Source: Lachnospiraceae bacterium
GTDB taxonomy: Bacteria; Bacillota; Clostridia; Lachnospirales; Lachnospiraceae
DNA: 64,000 nucleotides
Assembly: GCA_017433725.1 (NCBI GenBank)
Contig: JAFRGQ010000005.1
Coordinates: forward strand, 1 to 64,000
Reading direction: 5' to 3'
Below the pieces are notes generated by a model. The model searched no databases, had not been told where the DNA came from, and was given only the letters and a program-made list of their open reading frames with translations. Each line of letters begins with the position of its first letter. Position 1 is the stretch's first letter. Below are positions 35,609-43,082 of this stretch, in pieces. Position numbers and translations under genes: made by a program.

Positions 35609-37024
35609 ATGGGAGGTTTTTTTGCTTCAGCTTTAAAAGAAGATTGTGTCTTTGACCTTTTCTTCGGAACAGATTACCATTCACACCTTGGAACCAGAAG
35701 AGCCGGCATGGTCGTATTCGGAAAGGAAGGCTTCAACAGGGCCATCCATAATATCGAAAACAGCCCGTTCCGAACCAAATTCGAGAGAGATGTCAATGAG
35801 ATGAACGGCTATATGGGCATCGGCTGCATTTCAGACTATGAACCTCAGCCGCTTGTCGTTCGCTCACATCACGGAACGTATGCCATAACGACCGTTGGTC
35901 GAATCAATAACATTGACAAACTTGCAGAAAAAATCCTCAAATTGCAGGGGACACAGTTTCAGGAGATGCGGGGCGGCATCATCAACGCAACCGAGCTTGT
36001 GGCTACCCTGATCAATCAGAAAGACAATTTCGTAGACGGGATCAAATTCGCCCAGGAAACCATCGACGGGTCCATGACGATCCTGCTCCTGACTCCGAAA
36101 GGAATATACTGTGCAAGAGACCGTCTCGGAAGGACCCCTCTTGTGATCGGTAAGAAGGAGGAGGGATTCTGTGCGAGCTTTGAGGCTTTTGCCTACCTGA
36201 ATCTCGGTTACAGCGACTTTAAGGAACTCGGACCGGGTGAAATCTGCGTCATGACGCCGGACGGTGTGACCACCCTTGTTGCGCCGGGAAAGAAGATGCG
36301 GATCTGCACGTTCCTCTGGGTCTACTACGGGTACCCGGCTTCCAGCTACGAAGGAGTCTCTGTTGAAGGAATGCGTGTCCGTTGCGGCAGTTACCTTGCA
36401 AAGCGGGATAAAATGACCAGAGACGAGATCGACGCTGTTGCAGGTGTTCCGGACTCGGGAACTGCCCATGCGGTAGGCTACGCCAATGAATCCGGTGTCC
36501 CCTTCTCGCGCCCGTTCATCAAGTACACCCCGACCTGGCCCAGGTCCTTCATGCCGACTATTCAGACAAAGCGTGATCTGATTGCGAAAATGAAGCTGAT
36601 TCCTGTCCACGAACTGATTGAGAATCAAAGACTTCTATTGATTGACGACTCGATTGTTCGCGGAACCCAGCTTAGAGAGACAACGGAATTCCTTTATCGT
36701 AGCGGTGCCAAGGAAGTACATGTTCGTCCGGCCTGCCCGCCGATTCTCTTTGGATGTAAGTATATCAGTTTCTCACGTGCGACTTCAGAGATGGAGCTGA
36801 TTGCAAGAAGAGTAATTTGCCGTGAAGAAGGCGGCGACGTGGATCGTACGATCCTGGATGATTATGCCAACCCTGACACAGACCGCTACAGACGTATGCT
36901 TGAGGGAATCTGCAAGGAGATGGGATTCACGTCTCTTCGCTATAACCGGCTTGATGATATGCTTGAATCGGTCGGTATTCCGGTCGATCAGCTGTGCACA
37001 TATTGCTGGAACGGAATAGAGTAA
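35609..37024 (+). CDS. Amidophosphoribosyltransferase (PurF) paralogue lacking Cys2
   Basis: 471 aa from ATG 35609 (GGAGAG upstream); an earlier in-frame start would add 33 unlikely residues. Glutaminase (Ntn) fold at 1-230 and phosphoribosyltransferase fold after it, with the PRPP loop LLLIDDSIVRGTQLRE and VPDSGTAHAVGYANESGVPFSR. Real PurF begins Met-Cys-Gly, the Cys being the catalytic nucleophile; here residues 1-6 are MGGFFA, so glutamine hydrolysis by the normal route should be absent. The family block normally reading Lys-Asn/Arg-Tyr-Val-Gly-Arg-Thr-Phe is replaced by YTPTWPRSFMPT. Fe-S-type Cys near PACPPILFGC and LCTYCWNG remain. Likely a diverged enzyme, not the pathway PurF. Confidence 0.75.
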   Translation: MGGFFASALKEDCVFDLFFGTDYHSHLGTRRAGMVVFGKEGFNRAIHNIENSPFRTKFERDVNEMNGYMGIGCISDYEPQPLVVRSHHGTYAITTVGRINNIDKLAEKILKLQGTQFQEMRGGIINATELVATLINQKDNFVDGIKFAQETIDGSMTILLLTPKGIYCARDRLGRTPLVIGKKEEGFCASFEAFAYLNLGYSDFKELGPGEICVMTPDGVTTLVAPGKKMRICTFLWVYYGYPASSYEGVSVEGMRVRCGSYLAKRDKMTRDEIDAVAGVPDSGTAHAVGYANESGVPFSRPFIKYTPTWPRSFMPTIQTKRDLIAKMKLIPVHELIENQRLLLIDDSIVRGTQLRETTEFLYRSGAKEVHVRPACPPILFGCKYISFSRATSEMELIARRVICREEGGDVDRTILDDYANPDTDRYRRMLEGICKEMGFTSLRYNRLDDMLESVGIPVDQLCTYCWNGIE

Positions 37025-37062
37025 TCATAGACTCTCATCACAGGTATTGCGCAATAAAGAAT
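37025..37062 (-). repeat. TTCTTC-type dispersed element, inverted partial copy
   Basis: Minus strand: TATTCTTTATTGCGCAATAC, CTGTGATGAGAGTCTATGA; matches the left half of the elements at 4381 and 42998. Confidence 0.5.
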
Positions 37063-37067
37063 ATAAA

Positions 37068-37128
37068 AGGGATTGTCTCACAGCTCTCCTGCCGCATATG
37101 CAGGCGCTGCCCCGACAATCCCTATTTT
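37068..37128. terminator. Bidirectional terminator
   Basis: AGGGATTGTC (37068-37077) with GACAATCCCT (37114-37123), an inner CTGCCGCATATGCAGGCG hairpin and an ATTTTC tail. Confidence 0.75.
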
Positions 37129-38192
37129 CTTGAAACAAATATGAACTTATCCTGAATCTTGTATGCAACAAAAAACAAAAACAAATCAATTACGATCTTA
37201 ATCGGCACGGCCGCCCCGTCTATCAGCATTTCCAGGAAATGGACACTCATCGCCGAGATGGCACACTGAATAGCTGTCAGTGCAAAAAACTGACTGAATG
37301 ACTTGCGTTTACTCTCATTCGTCTTGAATACCAGCCTGCGGCTCAGGTTATAATTGAGCGTCGCCGATATTATTCTCGCAATAACGGTGCCTACAATAAT
37401 CGGATACCTGACGCCGGTCAGAACATATTTCGTAAGATACCAGAACAGAAAAATATCAAGCACCGCGGCTATAATGGAAGTTCCGCCGAAAATAATCAAC
37501 TTTCTCCACAGGACAACATTGATCAGGAATGTGTGCTCGACTTTTCTGAAATGTGTCTCCGCTTCCGGATTCTGCGGCGGTATCCTGACCGGAACCTCCT
37601 CGACGCCATCTTTAATGAACCCGATGAGCAGTGCACAGTCATACGCATACGTCTTCTCAGGAAATGTGAGACACTTCTGCACACATCCATCGGGAATCCC
37701 CCTCAGACCGCACAGAACATCCCGCACACGCACCCCGAATATCCATCTGAAGATCATCGTCATAAAGTTGTTCGCTCTGATACTCTCACCTGTAATGTGA
37801 GGGCTGTCAAAGTCTCTTACACCCTTTACAAGGTTGCTTGTGCCTTCAAGCTTTTGCCGGTGAAGTATATCTGCTATCCTGTCTATATCCTCCACCAGAT
37901 CTACACCGTCTGAATTGACTGTTATAACGCCGTCAGCTTGTCCGGAATACTTTCCTGTGTAATAGAAAAGGCCGCTCTTTATTGCAACGCCCTTTCCTCT
38001 GTTTTTATCATGGTGCAGAATACGACAGCCACCATCCTCAAGCGTATCAAATATATACTGCTTGTCATCGCGGCTTCCATCATCCACTACGATGATGTCT
38101 TCGTACCCTGCTTCCATCAAATCCGCTATGTACATTATTAAGTTGTCGGGGGGATCATATGCCGGAATAAGGATGACACTTTCCTTTCTCAT
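37122..38192 (-). CDS. Family 2 glycosyltransferase fused to a GtrA membrane domain
   Basis: 356 aa from ATG 38192 (38207 also possible, overlapping the rsbW-like stop). Residues 1-210 are GT-A glycosyltransferase: VILIPAYDPPDNL, VVDDGSRDD, and VITVNSDGVDL in place of the D-x-D. From about 235, four membrane segments form a GtrA domain (LIIFGGTSIIAAVLDIFLFWYL, ARIISATLNYNLSRRLVFK, FFVAYKIQDKFIF). Such fusions add a sugar to an undecaprenyl phosphate and flip it, as for teichoic acid or polysaccharide decoration. Third gene of the operon with STAS and anti-sigma kinase genes, which suggests a regulated surface modification. Confidence 0.85.
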   Translation of the reverse strand: MRKESVILIPAYDPPDNLIMYIADLMEAGYEDIIVVDDGSRDDKQYIFDTLEDGGCRILHHDKNRGKGVAIKSGLFYYTGKYSGQADGVITVNSDGVDLVEDIDRIADILHRQKLEGTSNLVKGVRDFDSPHITGESIRANNFMTMIFRWIFGVRVRDVLCGLRGIPDGCVQKCLTFPEKTYAYDCALLIGFIKDGVEEVPVRIPPQNPEAETHFRKVEHTFLINVVLWRKLIIFGGTSIIAAVLDIFLFWYLTKYVLTGVRYPIIVGTVIARIISATLNYNLSRRLVFKTNESKRKSFSQFFALTAIQCAISAMSVHFLEMLIDGAAVPIKIVIDLFLFFVAYKIQDKFIFVSRK

Positions 38193-38200
38193 TCCGCCAA

Positions 38201-38611
38201 TCACCATTTCTTTCTCAACTGAAGAATGTTCTTCTGACCTTCCCTCTTATACGTAACGTCATCCATCAGTTTTCGCACAAGGAATATACCCAGACCGCCT
38301 GCGACACGGTCTTCAGCAGGAAGAGACGTATCCGGCTGACCTACGCCGAGCGGATCAAAGGCAACCCCGGTATCTTCAAATGTAATAACAGCTTCCGGCA
38401 CTCCAGGTTCCACATCAACAGAAATGACTGCTTCTCCGGGGGCATCCTTAGGATAGGCATAGTATGAGATATTGCTGTATACTTCATCCGCTGCCGTATC
38501 GATCTGCATCATTGCTTTCATCGGACATTCTGCCATTTCCAGCTGCTCTTCGATGAACTGCGTGACAACAGGAAGATTTCCCAGAATGGCAGTTACAGTG
38601 ATTTGTGCCAT
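38201..38611 (-). CDS. Anti-sigma factor/serine kinase of the RsbW/SpoIIAB family
   Basis: 136 aa from ATG 38611 (AGAAAGGA upstream). HATPase_c fold with N-box AADEVYSNISYYAYP, G1 box FEDTGVAFDP and G2 box GGLGIFLVRKLMDDVTYKR. Binds ATP and, in the family, either phosphorylates a STAS partner on Ser or binds a sigma factor. The STAS gene lies 49 bases upstream. No sigma gene is adjacent, so this pair may steer another target. Confidence 0.88.
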   Translation of the reverse strand: MAQITVTAILGNLPVVTQFIEEQLEMAECPMKAMMQIDTAADEVYSNISYYAYPKDAPGEAVISVDVEPGVPEAVITFEDTGVAFDPLGVGQPDTSLPAEDRVAGGLGIFLVRKLMDDVTYKREGQKNILQLRKKW

Positions 38612-38660
38612 ATGAAAATCCTTTCTTTTGAACAAAAGTATTTTCTGTTCCTAATCGTCC

Positions 38661-38957
38661 TTATTCTATCGTCAGAATACTGTCAAACCCGGTGACTTCA
38701 AATATCTCCATGATCATCGGTTTTACATTCTTTACTACCATCGTCCCCTGCTTGTTCATAATTTTTTGTGCAGCGAGGAGCACTCTGAGACCTGCAGAAG
38801 AAATGTATTCAAGCTGTCCCAAATCGAACACGAGCTCGTCTACCCCTTTTATCTCCGCATGAAGAACATCATCAAGCTTCGGTGATGTAATTGTATCCAG
38901 TCTTCCTGTAAGCGCAATTGTAAGCTCGCCTCCGTCTCTCTGAAGATTAATATCCAT
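38661..38957 (-). CDS. STAS-domain anti-anti-sigma factor (RsbV/SpoIIAA-like)
   Basis: 98 aa, whole length is one STAS domain. Phosphorylatable Ser in YISSAGLRVLL and switch motif GRLDTITSPKLDD. RBS GGGAGG. Promoter just upstream. Likely substrate of the kinase encoded next. The loop is identical to that in the methyltransferase-STAS fusion at 25.7 kb. Confidence 0.92.
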   Translation of the reverse strand: MDINLQRDGGELTIALTGRLDTITSPKLDDVLHAEIKGVDELVFDLGQLEYISSAGLRVLLAAQKIMNKQGTMVVKNVKPMIMEIFEVTGFDSILTIE

Positions 38958-39010
38958 ATACCCTCCCTGGCAGAATTGCTGCCTAATTTTTTTATTTTAG
39001 TATACCATTA

Positions 39011-39038
39011 ATTATAAACGTAGTGTAACAATTTTCAA
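39011..39038 (-). promoter_or_regulatory. Promoter of the STAS/anti-sigma operon
   Basis: Minus strand TTGAAA, 16-nt spacer, TATAAT; a second extended -10 (TGGTATACT) follows about a dozen bases downstream. Confidence 0.6.
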
Positions 39039-39133
39039 GTTGATAAAGCTTTTCTTAGTTATTCGGTACTCTATGCGACCCGGCGCGTAATGTAAGTCTC
39101 CGTCAGATGGAACAATTCAAAGCAGAAATACTC

Positions 39134-39172
39134 AAGACCGCCTCAGCGTTCTTGTCGCGCCGCGCATGGTGC
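39134..39172 (-). repeat. GAACGCC-type repeat, partial copy
   Basis: AAGACCGCCTCAGCGTTCTTG, TCGCGCCGCGCATGGT; the same order as the left end of the composite at 33841. Ends six bases before the stop of the ECF S component gene. Confidence 0.5.
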
Positions 39173-39178
39173 GAAACA

Positions 39179-39712
39179 TCACATCGGCATAAGGTACTTG
39201 ATGTTCTTCTGGACAAATGTCAACACTGCAAATGTGATGACCGTGTCGATCGGCAGCATTACCGCATTGGAAATGATTCTTCCCGGAAGAATCGCTGCCA
39301 GTCCGTATCCGTAGAGCATCACGAGCCATATTGTGTTCAGCACCAGGTTCACAACAACTTTTACCAGGAGCTGTGCCATAAATACGCGCAGTATCGTAAC
39401 TTTCTGCCTGTAGAGTATGATACCGTAGATGACCGCTCCGACAATCGCACTGATGGTAAAGCCCGGGAAGAAAGGTCCCGTCGGGTTCATGAGATACTTG
39501 ACAATATCCATGACTCCGCCAAAGACGCCTCCCACAACAGGTCCGTACAGAAAATCAATGATCACATTCGGCAGGAACGAGAAACCTACTCTTATATAAT
39601 CTCCAATCCTAATTGTGGCAACATATCCGAGTACAATTGCGAGTGCGCCCATGATACCGCACAAGGCGATAGCCTGAACCTTCCGGAGCTCATTTGCTGA
39701 TTCCCTGAACAT
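39179..39712 (-). CDS. folT: ECF transporter S component, folate type (FolT)
   Basis: 177 aa, five to six membrane segments, including ALCGIMGALAIVLGYVATI and GFSFLPNVIIDFLYGPVVGGVFGGVMDIVKYL with the basic tail typical of ECF S proteins. FolT binds folate for import and couples to a shared EcfAAT module encoded elsewhere. The strongest evidence for folate is upstream: a THF riboswitch directly precedes the gene. RBS AAAGGAGG nine bases upstream, part of the riboswitch expression platform. Confidence 0.88.
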   Translation of the reverse strand: MFRESANELRKVQAIALCGIMGALAIVLGYVATIRIGDYIRVGFSFLPNVIIDFLYGPVVGGVFGGVMDIVKYLMNPTGPFFPGFTISAIVGAVIYGIILYRQKVTILRVFMAQLLVKVVVNLVLNTIWLVMLYGYGLAAILPGRIISNAVMLPIDTVITFAVLTFVQKNIKYLMPM

Positions 39713-39720
39713 GAGACAAA

Positions 39721-39760
39721 ACCTCCTTTCGCAGTTATCCTCTAACTACATAAGGAGGTA
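39721..39760 (-). promoter_or_regulatory. Expression platform of the THF riboswitch (SD/anti-SD)
   Basis: Minus strand ACCTCCTT (39759-39752) is fully complementary to the Shine-Dalgarno AAGGAGGT (39728-39721). A competing hairpin CTACATAA/TTATGTAG (39778-39771 with 39753-39746) would free the Shine-Dalgarno. No T-run, so control is probably at translation. Confidence 0.6.
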
Positions 39761-39777
39761 TTAGCCGTAATTATGTA

Positions 39778-39876
39778 GCAGTGGGATGCGAACCCGGCAC
39801 CGCAAGCTACTGCTTTTCGTCCGCATGTCAACTCCCCGTACATGCAGCACTTAACGCGCCAGATTCTACTCTGCCT
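39778..39876 (-). ncRNA. Tetrahydrofolate (THF) riboswitch
   Basis: Minus strand carries the class-defining pieces: 5' GCAGAGTAGA (39874-39865), CGCGTTAAGTG (39858-39848), a variable hairpin with GCATGTACGGGGAGTTGACATGC, GCGGTGCCGGGTTCGCATCCC, and the 3' arm CACTGC (39783-39778). The order matches the folT riboswitch of Firmicutes. The T-arm-like GGTTCGCATCC stretch is part of the riboswitch, not of a tRNA. It sits directly before folT. Confidence 0.9.
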
Positions 39877-39995
39877 TACAGTATTTACGAACGCTCACCG
39901 CTTCGTGCGGAGAGTATCCGAATTTATTTTTCAGCGCTACTATAACACAGTTTAAGAAATATGTAAAGAATAGCCGCTTCTCCAACTTCCGGGCT

Positions 39996-40901
39996 TTATG
40001 CCGGATACCTCACCAGATGTCCGTACAGGGCACCGATCAGATTTGAATCATTAAAGTACCTGCACGTCATGACTTCCGGTTCCTTTAGATTATCCGGCAT
40101 GACGGCCATGATTTTTCCGATTTCCTCGCGGAGCGTTTCAAGAAGGACAGGCTGTTCACTGATTCCCCCGCCGATCAGGAAGCGATCCGGATTCAGGACC
40201 GCATGCAGGTTCCAGATTCTGGTAGCGAGGCCTGCGCAGTAGACATGAAGGGCGGAAACGGCTTCCCGATCTCCGCTGTTGATAAGCTCAAAAGCTTTAA
40301 AGCCGTCCATTTCCTCATCCGGAATACTCTTTTTCTCCGCTATCATTCCGATCAGTCCGCGTGCACCGCCGTCGTTGCCCCAGATATAACTGAAATCTCT
40401 GTTCTCACCGTCCCTGCGAAGAATATAGCTGAATTCTCCCGCAAAGAAATCCCTGCCGCGAATGACTTTGCGGTCAATTATCACCGCGCCGCCGATTGCT
40501 GTTCCGATAACAATGACGACGCCATCCCGTGCATCACTCAGATTTCCTCTCCACAGCTCTGCCAGAGCCGCTGCCTTCGCATCATTCTCAATCGTGACAG
40601 GCACGCCGCATTTTTCCGAAAAATACGCTGCGACGTTCATCTCATTGACACAGAAAATCGCACCGCCGCTGTAGGCATACCCAGCCTCCACATCGAGAAT
40701 TCCTGCCATGCTGATTGCGATGCCGGCAAGAGGACCGTACTTTTCCTCACAGGCATGGAACTGTGTCTCAATTGAATCAAGAAATCTCTGCCGGTCATCC
40801 GCAATGCTCGGAAACTTTCCTTTCTCGATGAATTCGCCCTCTTCATTCATGACAGCGCATTTTACGAATGTTCCGCCGACATCCACTACAAAATAATTCA
40901 T
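39996..40901 (-). CDS. ROK-family sugar kinase/regulator-like protein
   Basis: 301 aa. ATP phosphate-1 motif DVGGTFVKCAV at about 7-17, catalytic Asp region VTIENDAKAAALAEL, phosphate-2 GTAIGGAVIIDRKVI. The usual ROK zinc motif C-x-C-G-x-x-G-C-x-E is absent (segment IWGNDGGARGLIG instead), as in zinc-free ROK kinases of Firmicutes. No DNA-binding N-terminal domain, so it is a kinase rather than a repressor. Substrate unknown: glucose, ManNAc and fructose kinases all look like this. Confidence 0.88.
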   Translation of the reverse strand: MNYFVVDVGGTFVKCAVMNEEGEFIEKGKFPSIADDRQRFLDSIETQFHACEEKYGPLAGIAISMAGILDVEAGYAYSGGAIFCVNEMNVAAYFSEKCGVPVTIENDAKAAALAELWRGNLSDARDGVVIVIGTAIGGAVIIDRKVIRGRDFFAGEFSYILRRDGENRDFSYIWGNDGGARGLIGMIAEKKSIPDEEMDGFKAFELINSGDREAVSALHVYCAGLATRIWNLHAVLNPDRFLIGGGISEQPVLLETLREEIGKIMAVMPDNLKEPEVMTCRYFNDSNLIGALYGHLVRYPA

Positions 40902-41090
40902 TTTCTCCGGTCTCCCTCCTTACGTGACGGCATAGCATATTTTCCGATCTCACACGATTCCGTCGATATCCGATACATGGTCCGGGCCGCCAAAATCAGT
41001 TCTATACTTCCCATTATACCTTCTCTTCAGGAAAAAGACATCAAAAACAGCGAACGGATAACGATCTGCGAACACTTTCTATTCTGTTCA

Positions 41091-41759
41091 TCATCCATCT
41101 ACAGCAGACGGTTCCGGATGACTGATCATGTACTGCATCTCGATCTGCTTCAGAAATATTTCCATGTATCCTTTCAGGATCACAAGATCATGGACCGGAT
41201 ACCTGTCCTCATAATGAACATAATCAGCACCGAGTATTCTGATGAGATCCGGCGTGTTGATCAAATCCTTCTGAAGAAGATACTCCGCTATGACCTGATA
41301 CAGATTTTTTACAGCGACTTCTTCGGCCGGTTTCCCAAGTTCATCAATTGCATAGTCCTTAATCAGAGTTTCCAGTGCCGTGCAGAATCCGATAGCAGCC
41401 AGCTCGATATCTCCGATCTTCTCAGAGTTCAAAGCCTGGTTGTACATGCGAATAAAACGCGGCGATACTTTTTCAAGCGTTTCATTTTTGTAATCAAGTT
41501 TGCGGTCCGGATAAATGCACACCATCTCGGCGTCACTGTTGCCGGACTCTCTCAGATTGGCATAGAAAAATGTTTTATGGCAGCCCGTACATTTCGCGGC
41601 AGACAGCAGCAGGTTCGAACTGCCGGAATAGGCAAATATCTCCCTCGCTGTAGCTACGGCGTCCGTCCCCACTCCGCAATGCGGGCATGTAGCCGGTTTG
41701 AGATAATAACCGGTGTAGCCACTTTGAAATTCATTGGCATTCTTTCTCAGAAAATTCAT
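41091..41759 (-). CDS. DUF4145-like protein with a zinc ribbon
   Basis: 222 aa from ATG 41759 (TGGAGG upstream). N-terminal zinc ribbon C-P-H-C-G (about 25) and C-T-G-C-H (about 57). The rest is helical with YNQALNSEKIGDIELAAIGFCTALETLIKDYA, the layout of DUF4145. Such domains appear in restriction and defence genes, but alone their role is unknown. Soluble, no membrane segment. Confidence 0.65.
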   Translation of the reverse strand: MNFLRKNANEFQSGYTGYYLKPATCPHCGVGTDAVATAREIFAYSGSSNLLLSAAKCTGCHKTFFYANLRESGNSDAEMVCIYPDRKLDYKNETLEKVSPRFIRMYNQALNSEKIGDIELAAIGFCTALETLIKDYAIDELGKPAEEVAVKNLYQVIAEYLLQKDLINTPDLIRILGADYVHYEDRYPVHDLVILKGYMEIFLKQIEMQYMISHPEPSAVDG

Positions 41760-41977
41760 TATAAATCCTCCATCTTCCGTCAAGTCCACCTTTACACGTA
41801 TTCATGAGAGAGCTTGAGCCCCGAATACGTCTTAACGATCGCTTTTATTTTTCAATATTTTCTCATTGCCGTCAATCGAGTTCAAAAAGGATTCAGGAAA
41901 GTTTCACATTTCAGACGCAGCTCAGAAGAGGATCTACATTGATCCGGAAAACATTCCCGGATCAAACTGAAATTGGA

Positions 41978-42006
41978 ATGACAAAGTCCGCAATTTGATG
42001 TACAAT
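41978..42006 (+). promoter_or_regulatory. Promoter of mscS
   Basis: ATGACA, 17-nt spacer, TACAAT, with the ATG 30 bases downstream. Confidence 0.6.
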
Positions 42007-42035
42007 ACAGCCACACTTAAAAAGAGGTATGTATC

Positions 42036-42905
42036 ATGTATTTAACAGATTCATTGACAAATGGAGTTACGACTGAGGTCATGGAGGAAGTCGCAGAGAA
42101 GATTTCTTTCTCTCAGTTCAGTCTTCCCGCTCTGAGGGATTTCGGTATAAAGTTTCTGATTGCACTCGTTGTTTACTACATCGGGCACAGGCTTATCATT
42201 TTCACTCGAAAACTATTTGTTAAAGCGGCGAACAAAACCAACGCAGATGTATCGGTGACGCATTTCTTCGGTTCCGTCATGTATGTAATCCTGCACGTAT
42301 TTCTGATTTTCATCATCGCAGGACAGATGGGATTCGACACCAGTACTTTCATCGCGATCCTCGCAAGTTCAACGATCACCATCGGTCTTGCTCTGCGCGA
42401 CAGTCTTGCGCATTTTGCGGGAGGTATCCTAATCCTTTTCACACATCCTTTCAAGGTCGGAGACTACATTATCTGCTCAGCAGGCGAGGGTATCGTTAAA
42501 TCGATCGGTATTGTATATACAACAATCGTCACGCTGGATAACTGCTCGATCACCATTCCGAACGGCACTCTTGCATCAGATAATGTAAAGAACTGCACCG
42601 CCTTTCCTTTCCGCAGAGTCGACCTCTTTGTCAGCATCGGTTACGATGAGGATATAAAAAAAGCCAAGGAAGTGCTCTATACCGTTTACCATGACCATCC
42701 GAACATCTCAAAGGAGCATGATATAAACATATTCGTATCCGAGCTCGGTGAGAGCACCATTGTCCTCGGAGGTCAGGGATATGTTGAAAACAGAGACTAT
42801 CTGAAGACGAAATGGGAAATCACGGAAGACATCAAACATGCTTTTGACAAAGCAGAGATTACGATTCCGTTCTCACAGCTCGATCTCCATGTCAAACCGG
42901 AATGA
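42036..42905 (+). CDS. mscS: Small-conductance mechanosensitive channel
   Basis: 289 aa, E. coli MscS is 286. Three membrane segments (about 35-55, 75-100 and 105-135), TM3 containing the Gly/Ala-rich pore stretch LASSTITIGLALRDSLAHFAGGILILFTHPF, then the VGDYI beta domain and the alpha/beta cytosolic cage ending FSQLDLHV. Opens on osmotic downshock to release solutes. Monocistronic between its own promoter and a terminator. Confidence 0.94.
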   Translation: MYLTDSLTNGVTTEVMEEVAEKISFSQFSLPALRDFGIKFLIALVVYYIGHRLIIFTRKLFVKAANKTNADVSVTHFFGSVMYVILHVFLIFIIAGQMGFDTSTFIAILASSTITIGLALRDSLAHFAGGILILFTHPFKVGDYIICSAGEGIVKSIGIVYTTIVTLDNCSITIPNGTLASDNVKNCTAFPFRRVDLFVSIGYDEDIKKAKEVLYTVYHDHPNISKEHDINIFVSELGESTIVLGGQGYVENRDYLKTKWEITEDIKHAFDKAEITIPFSQLDLHVKPE

Positions 42906-42906
42906 C

Positions 42907-42999
42907 AAAAAGGCTGTCGCATAAGTGTCGACACATTTCGCAGACATTTTCATATGAAGTCTGCAATATGTCGCTTCACTTAATGCGGCAGCCCTTTTA
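42907..42999. terminator. Long bidirectional terminator after mscS
   Basis: AAGGCTGTCGCATAAGTG arm pairs with CACTTAATGCGGCAGCCCTT, enclosing a hairpin GCAGACATTTTCATATGAAGTCTGC. T-tracts on both sides. Confidence 0.75.
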
Positions 43000-43060
43000 T
43001 TCTTCGCGCAATGCTCGTGACGAGAGTCTATGATACGTTCACAAAGCAATACTCGTTTTC
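42998..43060 (+). repeat. TTCTTC-type dispersed element, copy 3
   Basis: TATTCTTCGCGCAATGC, TCGTGACG, AGAGTCTATGATACG, then TTCACAAAGC. Very close to the left half of the copy at 4381. Confidence 0.6.
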
Positions 43061-43082
43061 ATCGTTCAGTCTTTGTCTATGC

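Noticed and set aside
39778..39800. tRNA gene (T-arm-like GGTTCGCATCC on the minus strand)
   Set aside because: The flanking sequence has no acceptor, D or anticodon stems; it belongs to the THF riboswitch whose other conserved blocks are present in order.
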